64,000 bases of DNA, taken from Trileptium ribeirensis. Lineage: Eukaryota > Nematoda > Enoplea > Enoplida > Thoracostomopsidae. The notes below the pieces were generated by a model. That model did no database searches, was not told the origin of the DNA, and saw nothing but the letters and a program-made list of their open reading frames with translations. The stretch spans positions 26,597 through 90,596 of the forward strand of contig JASANE010018345.1 of the NCBI GenBank assembly GCA_030248225.1. Reading direction: 5' to 3'. This document shows, piece after piece, positions 12,401 through 20,211 of this stretch (positions are counted from its first letter, which is position 1; each line of letters begins with the position of its first letter). A program made the translations under genes and the position numbers.

Positions 12401-13903
12401 AGATGAGCTTTCGCACCAGACGATATGTCGCTTTTATCGGCATCATGGACGACACTACGATGCAGTTGTTTCGATCGCACGTGTTTAGGATGCACTAACG
12501 CTTTTTCTGACAATCTTGCCTACAAAAATTAAAATGCGGCAATATTACGTTGTACAATCATATATATATACTCCACGCTTGCAAAATTTTTAAATTCTGA
12601 GATAAATCAGCTATGCTGCATTAACTCGTTAATTTCTACAAATATCATGCTCAGCACCTCTAAAATTCAAGGTTGTTTGTGGCTACTATCCTTGAAAGCT
12701 TTGTAATTCAAATATCACAATACGACCGCGGCGCAAAAAGTTGAATAACTACTTTAAATTTGTAAACATAGCCGAAACCCAGGATCAATAAATATCTTTT
12801 AATAATGAAAACATAAACTGTTCGAACTTCAAAACCACACGCAGCGCTTGTTTTAGCATGATGAATAAATTGGGCTTTCATAAAAATATATAAAAACGTG
12901 ACAACACTCACAGTTATTTTAAGATTTATATAACTATGTAACAAACGGAAAATATATGTAATGTTTCTGGGCAAAGTCTATCCAAGCGCAGGTATGAAAT
13001 TACCGCGGTTTATGTATATACTGACTTGTTCAAAAAAGATACATAACTCCAGATATTTCGGCGTTCCTCCGATCACTCACCTAAACCAACCTAAAAAAGC
13101 TAACTTTTTCTGTGCGATAAAAACGCTAAATTTTGTCATTTGGCTAAGAAAATCACGCGTTAATTTACTTTGATCTGACGTTCTTGTGAAATTTATAAGA
13201 TTTCCCAGATCTGATTTTGCTAGTCTGGAAAAGCCAGATATATAAACAGTCGATCAACTGAAATGCCCAGCAAATGAGAAATAAACAATAAAAATTTCCA
13301 CTAAACGCATAAAACGCCAGACTTCCAAGCCCCTAATGAGATTGATAGCACTACTATATACCCATATGGTATGTAATCTTAACTTAAATTATGCAAATAT
13401 ATTTATATAATTATCCGCATTCTCCTTTAAGCAATTTTGAAAAGAGGGCATCAGCCCGCCTGTTTCGGAACGGAAAAAGTTTCGTATATATTACCAGGGA
13501 AGAATGAACTGAGCCCCCAGCTTGACAGCTCCTCTAGCTTCGAAATGTTAAAATTAAAATTTCAATTTAACGTTTTCAAGGAAAAGCGCTAAAATTGTAA
13601 ATAGCAACTATCAAACATTTTTACTGAAATTTAATCAAATTTTTAACTTAAAAAAGAGCTTCCTGTAAATTTTTTGTGAAGTTTCATGTCAACTGGGGGA
13701 GTTTTTGCTGGTGACAGGCGTACATAAATTTGCCTCGCTTTGGAAGAAACCAGATCATGTATACAATAAACGCTTACCTGGTATGTTACCATGGAGTGCG
13801 AATAAACAAGAATGCAAAACATTGCGCCCATTACAATCAGTACAATATACTTTGTTTTACTTGTAATAAACCGTAATCGAACCAAAATCCGCTTTAATGA
13901 CAT
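365..13903 (-). CDS. GALNT: Polypeptide GalNAc-transferase gene, N-terminal five exons (partial, runs off left edge)
   Basis: Spliced gene assembled by eye from exons 13778-13903, 12315-12519, 4376-4511, 1806-1972 and 365-484 (complement). Every junction uses GT/AG and keeps the reading phase (0, 1, 2 then 1). The family catalyses the first step of mucin-type O-glycosylation, moving GalNAc from UDP-GalNAc to Ser/Thr in the Golgi lumen. The product has a type II anchor, a stem, then the GT-A catalytic domain start with FHNEGW, LVDDFS and [17 protein letters not shown]. The CKFWHY run just before the domain recalls GALNT7, and SVLNRSP recalls GALNT10, so I place it in that subgroup without choosing. 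The metal-binding DxH motif and ricin-type lectin domain lie outside the window. The intron of 7.8 kb is filled with repeats. Confidence 0.9.
485..1805. other. GALNT intron 4
   Basis: AT-rich sequence between exons 5 and 4. No coding potential or recognisable repeat was seen. Confidence 0.5.
1806..1972 (-). CDS. GALNT: GALNT exon 4: start of GT-A catalytic domain
   Basis: Acceptor TTGCAG (ends 1973), donor GTAAGT (1805). It reads [11 protein letters not shown], then [21 protein letters not shown] and [11 protein letters not shown]. These are the first beta-strands and the UDP-binding DD pair typical of GT27 enzymes. The final A joins GT of the next exon to give Ser, after which HLKEQL follows, as in other members. 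Confidence 0.93.
2345..2935. repeat. A/C-rich, T/G-depleted low-complexity tract in GALNT intron 3
   Basis: About 590 bp made almost only of A and C on the plus strand (runs such as CAAAACACACAAA), with scattered G. Open frames on both strands here are hydrophobic or lysine-rich composition artefacts, not genes. It could be a genuine strand-asymmetric microsatellite or low-quality consensus sequence. Confidence 0.75.
3590..3765. repeat. Poly-A/AAAC low-complexity tract in GALNT intron 3
   Basis: Nearly pure A interrupted by C, with ACACCACACACC in the middle; a second tract of the type at 2345-2935. A smaller A/C-rich patch lies at 3205-3275. No coding meaning. Confidence 0.8.
4376..4511 (-). 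CDS. GALNT: GALNT exon 3: pre-catalytic segment
   Basis: Acceptor ATTTTAG (ends 4512), donor GTAGGT (4375). It reads [15 protein letters not shown], then [20 protein letters not shown]. The SD-x-I-x-LNRS-x-PD-x-R pattern is the conserved block just upstream of the GALNT catalytic domain. It leaves with two bases of a Glu codon that the next exon completes. Reading past the donor would hit a stop at once, which supports this splice site. Confidence 0.9.
5330..5540 (+). repeat. CGTCCGTTCG / TTAATTAGTAATTAGCTAA repeat fragment
   Basis: It contains GTCCGTCCGTTCGTTCGG, then GATCTCAAGAACCAATGAAC, then a run ending TTAATTAGTAATTAGCTAA. The last motif recurs at 10000-10320 in the same intron, which marks it as a dispersed repeat. 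Class unknown. Confidence 0.45.
6590..8180 (+). repeat. Diverged tandem array (units about 150-210 bp), split by a hAT-type insertion
   Basis: Units share CCCAACAAAAATxxCCATTTT, then ATCAATCTGGATCAC, then TATATAxATAAAAxTGATAC, at about 6700, 7570, 7745, 7880 and 8090. The copy starting before 6851 resumes after 7569, so the hAT-type fragment 6851-7569 landed inside the array. It is an old intronic satellite-like repeat. Confidence 0.55.
6851..7569 (-). mobile_element. hAT-type miniature element, truncated copy
   Basis: Reverse-orientation copy of the element at 16790-17957. Its 5' TIR, complement of CAGGGAATAACC, ends at 7569. It keeps the GGTTCCGG-rich terminus and the 5' two-thirds of the internal sequence. 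Homology stops near 6851 inside the 3' part, so no matching TSD can be read. Non-coding; frames inside it are chance. Confidence 0.75.
8181..9990. other. Unannotated part of GALNT intron 2
   Basis: No gene, exon or clear repeat was seen. A short open frame at 8533-8853 shows no recognisable similarity. Confidence 0.4.
9990..10325 (+). repeat. TTAATTAATTAGCTAA motif cluster
   Basis: Three blocks of AT-rich palindromic TTAATTAATTAGCTAA-like sequence at about 10005, 10113 and 10262. The spacers (about 110-150 bp) are partly alike and contain GCAAAATAATTG/GATTATTTTGCA. Same motif as at 5500. Confidence 0.5.
10505..11190 (+). mobile_element. hAT-type miniature element, 3' fragment
   Basis: Matches the 3' half of 16790-17957, from the GGTTAGAGACAxxGTTTAGGCTAGCGTT segment to the degraded CCGGAACxCGxxTTTCGCC terminus near 11160. 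The terminal CTCCCTG is lost. It lies just upstream of a second copy. Confidence 0.7.
11300..12228 (+). mobile_element. hAT-type miniature element, copy lacking the 5' TIR
   Basis: Starts inside the family near AACTTTTACATTAAACTTAA and continues to an intact 3' terminus GGTTACTCCCTG ending at 12228. The CCGGAATTCCGG-type subterminal repeats are present. It lies 87 bp from the donor of GALNT exon 2. Confidence 0.75.
12315..12519 (-). CDS. GALNT: GALNT exon 2: stem region
   Basis: Bounded by acceptor TTTTGTAG (ends 12520) and donor GTACGT (12314). It enters in phase 0 and leaves in phase 1. It codes 68 residues, charged and Ser/His-rich as stem regions are. It ends with a Gly/Pro-rich stretch ([18 protein letters not shown]) of the sort that precedes the PGE motif in this family. 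The split Gly codon is completed by the next exon (G plus GC). Another small exon between exons 1 and 2 cannot be excluded. Confidence 0.78.
12520..13777. other. GALNT intron 1
   Basis: AT-rich, with no further exon that I could support. Reading phases of the flanking exons agree without one. Confidence 0.5.
13778..13903 (-). CDS. GALNT: GALNT exon 1: cytosolic tail and signal anchor
   Basis: Starts with ATG at 13903 and codes 42 residues. A short basic tail ([12 protein letters not shown]) is followed by a hydrophobic run at about residues 20-35 ([16 protein letters not shown]), the layout of a Golgi type II anchor. It ends CAG with donor GTAAGCG at 13777, phase 0. The open frame continues past the donor to 13643, but that part has no family likeness and is taken as intron. 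The start is the first ATG of the frame; no transcription start was identified. Confidence 0.8.
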
Positions 13904-14690
13904 TACTGTGACACTTTTTGTGCAATAGGAAATGAAGATCTAAATAACTGAAACTGGTTGCTAATAACTGTATAAAGTACGTCACAGTTGTAGCAATTAT
14001 TGTCGGGTGTTTCCTAGAACACCCCAGCTCCAATTTGGTAAATTTTTAAGATACAGCGGAAATTCTGGTAACATCCGACTAAGCTCGACGCGGCGATACA
14101 AAAAGAATCTATTTCGGCTATATTTATTACCTTTTACGATTTTCGCAGTTACCTTTGTTATATACCCAAAACTCTCGCAAAAAATTTTCTGGATAATTGT
14201 ATAATTTTAGAGATCATTCGAGCCACAATGATAATCGGATGGTGTCAATATCAGCTGAATTGGCTCACACAATAGAATTAATTCCATTTATATGGTAACC
14301 TCATTTTAGCATAGTCTTTTACCCCTGTACAAATTTGGCTGATTTTAACACCTTTCGTCTCAGTTATTCAATGCGGCTCGAATGATTTATAAAATTATAC
14401 TTCTGAAGATAAATTTTTTTTCAAAAATTATGGGTACCGAGAGGGAAAAATTTAAAAATTGTCATAAATATTGCCGAAATACATACTTTCTGAACCGACC
14501 CGTCCAGCTGAGTCGAATGGTATCAAACAGGGTTTCGGCGGCCTCGCCGCTGTCAAATTCAAGGATTCTCAAAGGTAATTGAGACCAAAATTCAAGGGTT
14601 TTCGAGGTCGTTACTGATATTTCTGTTAAAAATGAATTTGCGCAACGCGGTACTAAAACTACAATTAACCAAAACAAACCAGCACTTCAG
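13904..14690. promoter_or_regulatory. Upstream region of the GALNT gene
   Basis: Sequence upstream of the ATG at 13903. A TGACGTA (CRE-like) site occurs on the minus strand near 13978-13984, with TATACAG just inside it. No start site can be fixed from sequence alone. Confidence 0.25.
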
Positions 14691-15135
14691 TATTATAAAA
14701 CCTGGCAGGACAAAGTGGTTATATAGATTATATTGATGTATATAATCACGTTATTTTGCCAGGTTTTTTGTTTTAATTAGTATATTATTATTTTTCCCAA
14801 TGTTTCATAGCACTATGTACAGTCTGTGGCATGAATCGGGACTCTGCATATTGTTGTGTGTGTTTCATATCCAATAGTCGAGAACGGGCAGGTAATCTGG
14901 AAGTTAATTTTACAACAAAATTTTGTGACAAATTTAAACCATAAAGATGGATTGACCATTAAAACGGGACGAAGGTTCCAAATTTTTTTGCTAGTTTTTG
15001 AGGTTTTCTTATTAAAAACACATATTGAGCTGCCTTCACACCCAAAATCAAGAGTTTTCAAAGGTTTTGGTCAAATTCAATGGTTTTCAAGGGTAACTTT
15101 GCAATTCAAGAGTTTTGAGGAATTTTCAAATTGCC
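14540..15135 (+). repeat. Dispersed AATTCAAGG-TTTTC motif region
   Basis: The motif AATTCAAGGxTTxTCxAxGG occurs at about 14558, 14590, 15046, 15072 and 15100. This kind of subterminal repetition is common in non-autonomous DNA transposons. I could not find paired TIRs or a TSD. Confidence 0.35.
14696..14768. repeat. Small inverted repeat, about 33-bp arms (miRNA- or micro-MITE-like)
   Basis: AAAACCTGGCA at the left pairs with TGCCAGGTTTT at the right. Pairing continues through TGGTTATATA / TATATAATCA with G-T pairs and about three mismatches, around a short loop near 14730. The shape fits a pre-miRNA or tiny MITE. Confidence 0.6.
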
Positions 15136-16665
15136 TGACCAAAATTTGCACTGTGCCTCTAGAACAGACCGATTCGGCGTTGCGCGATTCTAGGAAAGAC
15201 ATTTAATGTATTATACAGCTACGCCATTCAATATTTGTAGAATATTTACGATTTTCAATTTACATGCAGTATCCCTAATAATAACTAAAATAACTAATCA
15301 AATATGTAATATTTCGTTAGAAACACCAGCACGCTGAAATTTTGGCTAAAGTAAATAAACAGGATATATATGTACATTATCATTAGAAATTAATAGTCAT
15401 TAGTAGCTTGTCTTATGGCCAAGGTGGTGAATTCTGAGTGACGAATATGTAATTTAGAGATGTGTACACACCTACATGTACACAACCATTCAACGTAAAT
15501 AATAATAGCAGCACACCATTTCAGCTATAAGTACAGGATTAATGCTCTACAAAATTAGACCAAGACACATGTATGCAGGTTGACACGGATGCGAGTACGT
15601 TGAATAAGGAAGGAAGAGGTGCAACCGACAGATGTGCTGATCTATGAAAGGTGAGGTTGTCTTTACACAAGTTTGCGTGAGTTCCTAAGCTAGACGTGCT
15701 TTTTCCTCGGGCAGAGGCGAAATGGTTGTTGTCCGTGAAATTTTGTAATATTTTGAAAGCTTTTGAAAGAACAGAGATCACCAGGTAAAGTAAGTTTAAT
15801 TTGCTATGAGCATTTAGGAGTAGCCAAAGCTAATCTAGTTGAGGTTAAGTACCTAGGTAGAACCAAGCTACACTATTCCTACGAGAAACTTAGGTCTTAT
15901 TGATATTTGAGCAACTTGTACTAAATTTGGGTATGGATTTATTTTTATACAGCAAAGTGTGCGCCATGGTGATAGCTAGGGTAAGTTTCAGCAGAAGATC
16001 TGAAAGAGCAAAGCAGACGAGCCTATATGGTGCGAAGCCATTTAGGAAAGGAGTGTGCATCCGTATCTTTCAGGTAATATTAACTGTCATAATCACACAT
16101 GCCAGGTCACGAACAGATACTCAGCCGTCAGCCAAAATATGTGTTTGGTCAAACCTTTACAATTGTTTGAGTTTGAAGTTAAAAGGCACGATGAGGCTGT
16201 CTCGAAATTTTATTATAACAACGTAGGGGGTTCAAGCAGGGATTCCGTGTAGCCATGACACCTCACATATAACACGGTTTTGGTATTCTATTATAAAACT
16301 AAAATCTAAGCTATCAAATACGCATCATTACGGCTGACAGAAAAAATAACTGATCAATAATACTGAATCAGCAGTCAATGCAGCGAGAAAACGATACTCG
16401 TCTGAATGGTGATTCGCCTCATAGTAAAACGTGTCAAAACGGGTTTAGTATATTAGCCAATCATAACATACGTATGTGCAAAACTAATAATAATAAACAA
16501 ACATGATAAGTTGTAACAGCCGGCCAATTGAAATATTTACGTGGGTACAGCAACCTATAACAGCAGTTCGTATTAGAACGTGGGTAAGATACAGCCAAAT
16601 AAAACCGAGCCGTATCAGTAAACAACCATAATACGGCGACCAATTAGAGCAGAGCCGCAGCCAAT
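15136..16665. other. Unannotated interval
   Basis: No gene or repeat recognised. Short open frames (15900-16226 and 16055-16252) overlap each other and have no recognisable domain. Confidence 0.4.
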
Positions 16666-16667
16666 TA

Positions 16668-16712
16668 GCATATATATATGTATATATATACTCTGTTATA
16701 TATATACTGACC
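16668..16712. repeat. TA-rich microsatellite
   Basis: Runs of (AT)n broken by TGTA and CTCTG. Confidence 0.8.
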
Positions 16713-16789
16713 TCATACTGACCTTCTTCCTATGGTCATCTTTGTAGTTTATTCGTTGACATGTTTGTTAAGTAACAATATTTATATAT

Positions 16790-17957
16790 CAAGGAATAAC
16801 CGGAACCGAAATTTACCGGAACGGAGAACCAGCAACCGGGACCGTCCATTTAAACGGGATCCGGAACCTGATCTTCGAAATTTATATATAGTAAAACAGA
16901 TGATGGAAGAAATGAAGGTATAGTGTGTTTAAAATGCATTAAAAATAACTTTTACATTAAACTTAATGTATTGCGATGGTATTATTGCCTTTCTGAAACT
17001 TTAAAGAGACTGAGGAAGGTAATGATGTTTATTTATCGATCAAATATGTCGGTTTTTGGACATTCAGAGCAAAACATGTCTTCCACTATACACCATTGCT
17101 TATACTGCGTCAAATCGAATGTGCTTACAAAGCTTGGAGCGTAGAATACACACTTTCGCTCTGTCTCCAGTCGCCTCCCTTTACTACACATACGTTTGTT
17201 GCATGTTCTTCTGTAGGAAACTTAAAATTATTGGTTTATATAATTCTAAGAGAAAATAAAAGATAGAAGCTAATTTTCTGATCAGTGGTCAGAGACACTG
17301 TCTAGGCTAGCGTTGGACAAACAGTGCCCGTCAGTTAGATCATAATGATGATAACTTTCTAATCAGAATGCTATAAATGAGACACACTGTGATGCTGCTC
17401 GCACAGTTTCAATAAATACAGTTCATTGCCAAGAAAGCAGTTTCTAGCTGCGTTGCAGATAAAGTTAGTTTACTTCAATTTAGACTGATTTACCAAGTTT
17501 ACAAGCGCACTGGCGGGTGATTGACGCAATTTGTGTTAGCCAAGCATACCCTAAGTACTCTTGCGTAAGCCATACTCTGTTACCGAGTTGTACCGGTTTA
17601 ATTCAAACGTATCCCACAGACTTCTGGATGTGTAAAATAGCTGCTACAAGCATCGACTTGGCTTTGATTTAACAAACTCCTGCAGGTTATTATGAAAAAT
17701 TCCTGCTCAAATTATGTGCCCTACTTACGTTTCACACGGCAAATTGGTTAATTAATCTTTTCTTTTGCTTGGTTGTATTGGAGCTTGATCAATGTATAAT
17801 ATATATCACATATGTTTGGATTACAGGATGAAGCAAAAAAACGTGGAAAATTTCAAACAAAATTTTTATACCGGAATTCCGGTATGGTGTTTGCCCTTTG
17901 CCGGAACCGCAACCGGAACACGATTTTCGCCGGAACCGGAATTCCGGTTACTCCCTG
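16790..17957 (+). mobile_element. hAT-type non-autonomous element, complete copy (about 1.17 kb)
   Basis: Starts CAAGGAATAACCGGAA and ends TTCCGGTTACTCCCTG, so the ends form an inverted repeat of the CAGGGAxTAACCGGAA type. Flanks are TTATATAT and ATATATAT, a near-perfect 8-bp target duplication. Subterminal CCGGAA/TTCCGG repeats are dense at both ends. There is no transposase frame. The 8-bp TSD and CAGGG start point to the hAT superfamily. Relatives are at 6851, 10505, 11300 and 33823. Confidence 0.85.
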
Positions 17958-19389
17958 ATATATATATTAAGTATATAAATTAGTGTCGCACGCGAACATA
18001 TAGGCGTATCGTACGCATACATGTGTAGCCTACGTGGTCCTAGGGGTGTTTAGTACCACCGTAGATTACACACAATTAACAGCAGGAACACTAATGCGAG
18101 CACCAATGGATATTCTATTTTATGAGCTTAATCCTAAGAGCTTAATGTATCACCACTTATTAACAAGTTGAGAGTTTTTATTTCTCCAATGTAATACAAC
18201 AAAAACAACCAATACGTATAAAGCACATAAACGGCTGAACCGTACTCACATGGATCGCGTAGCTTGAGAGGCCGACTGAGGCCTTGATCTAGCTGGGCAA
18301 CCGATTAAATAACTTTTCTAAACCAGATTTTTTTGGAATTCAAAAGAATCCTAGCTCTCAAATCTGTCTAACCGTTAAATTTTTAATATAATTGCTGCCA
18401 ACCGGGTTGCAAACGCTTAGAATTGTAAAATAATCTCTCTAACATAAATTTTAATTTTTGAGTTAGAGAAACCCTTTTTATGAAATTCTATGGATTACTA
18501 ACTCAAAACAAATTTCGGAAAATCCAGCAGAAATACATATACATTTCCGCTAATGTAAGTGTAATTGTTAGGGCACCCAAGACCTACACTCAAATCCGAT
18601 AAGTAACCACACTGTAGCCCTAACACACAAATTGTAAAATTTTAAGTTGTTTTACACTCTCTTAATCTTAATAAGCCAAGAACAAAATAAAATTCTTATG
18701 GCCATAAATGACCGAGGGGATGAGGTCCGTAACTTCTTAACGGGTGGGCCAATTGTGACCTAATCTGGTATGAATAACAGCGTGTCCTATGACATTTGGC
18801 GTTATAATCCCATTTTGATGCAGTCATCCACCTGACCAGATCTTCATGTCTAGCCACGTTTCTATGGCACTTACAAATCTCACACTAATATCAGGAAATC
18901 TACAAGATTTCAACAACACTATATTTTAGAATGGCTTTATACATACACTACACATCACACATATGAAACAGCCAACAGTTACGCTACAGTAGATATTTTG
19001 TTTACACAATAAACAACAACATACATACAGGTTGCAGTTATGATAGAGACAGCGAATAACATACACAATAAACCAGAAAACAACTGTAGATGACGCAAAC
19101 AGATGCATTTTCCCACCATAAAATGGTTTCCACAGTAGTTCATCACATGAGGGAATTTGTTTGCCAGGGCATGCATCGTTACATTACCCTCTCTGTCACA
19201 TTAAATTTGTCCTCAAATTTCAAAATCTTAAGGGTCGGCTTACGATAAGTTAAGACTAAGGAAGGGAAAGATGCGACATCTCTCTTACAAAACATATATT
19301 GCATTCAGATTCTAAATATCTAAATCACTGTGGTGCAATTAACATTATATAAATATTAATATATAAATATTAAATATAATAGATATAAT
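17958..19389. other. Unannotated interval; may include the LINE 5' UTR
   Basis: No coding or repeat signal that I can support. The LINE 5' end cannot be set without another copy. Confidence 0.35.
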
Positions 19390-20211
19390 ATGGTCGGTTC
19401 CCGAAGTAATAGTTCGTCAAGTTCCCAACGTAAGTCGTGTTGGTCATGTAAACATAATATTGGTACTCATGACTTTTTTATTCCCTGTCCGTGTTGCACG
19501 AAAGTAGCTCATTCTGCTTGTGTTGGTATTACAACAGACATGTATCGTAAATTTACTACTGCGGGTGCAGTTGCATTTGTTTCTAAATTATGTTCCAATT
19601 GTAATAATGTAAACACAACCGCTAGTATAATTCCTGATGGAACTCACAATGATGCTACGCCTACTGCTATCGTACCAGCTGATTTGATTACACAAGTCGT
19701 CAGTGCTGTCCTCGAAAAAATACTACCCACAATTCAAAAGATGATCACTGATACCGTCAACGTGGCCATGGAGACACAAAAGGAAGAAGCCGAACGCTAT
19801 TCGAAACGTCTCAATCTCGTTGTGACTGGTCTTCCGTTGCACGATCAAAGTGGTGCTCCATTTGATGTCACAGAAGCTGTCAAGAAGATGGCAAATCAGG
19901 TCAATGTTTTGGATGATGTTACTTCTATTTTTCGTGCCGGTCCCATTGATAAACCTGCTGGTAGTATTATCAAAGTTAAGTTTTCCAATAAGTGGTCTCG
20001 GTCAACTTTTTTGCGGTCGTCTGGTACTTTTCGTACCCTTTGTAATGATTTTAAAAAGGTCTGGGTCAGACCAGACTTGACATATAAAGAAAGGCTTGCT
20101 GACAGGGGCCTGCGGGAGGAGTTGCGACGGCGCCGGGATGCTGGTGAGGTTGTGACAATCCGGCGCAACGCCATTGTTCCGACTCGCCCGCATCACCCAA
20201 ACCAATCGTGA
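19390..20211 (+). CDS. LINE ORF1 protein: PHD-like zinc finger, coiled coil, RRM-like core
   Basis: 273 residues. An N-terminal Cys/His cluster at about residues 17-75 (CWSCK, CPCCTKVAHSACV, LCSNC) has PHD-finger spacing. Residues 95-130 look helical/coiled-coil. Then comes RLNLVVTGLP and a GSIIKVKFSNKWSR segment like the RRM of LINE ORF1 proteins. The basic C-terminus (VRPDLTYKER, ELRRRRDAGE, IRRNAIV) is typical. Such proteins bind element RNA and chaperone target-primed reverse transcription. ATG at 19390 is the natural start. The stop TGA overlaps the start of ORF2. Confidence 0.85.
   Translation: MVGSRSNSSSSSQRKSCWSCKHNIGTHDFFIPCPCCTKVAHSACVGITTDMYRKFTTAGAVAFVSKLCSNCNNVNTTASIIPDGTHNDATPTAIVPADLITQVVSAVLEKILPTIQKMITDTVNVAMETQKEEAERYSKRLNLVVTGLPLHDQSGAPFDVTEAVKKMANQVNVLDDVTSIFRAGPIDKPAGSIIKVKFSNKWSRSTFLRSSGTFRTLCNDFKKVWVRPDLTYKERLADRGLREELRRRRDAGEVVTIRRNAIVPTRPHHPNQS

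Noticed and set aside
16923..17144. Open frame shared with 7206-7451
   Set aside because: Shared because both lie in copies of the same non-coding hAT-type element; no transposase motif.
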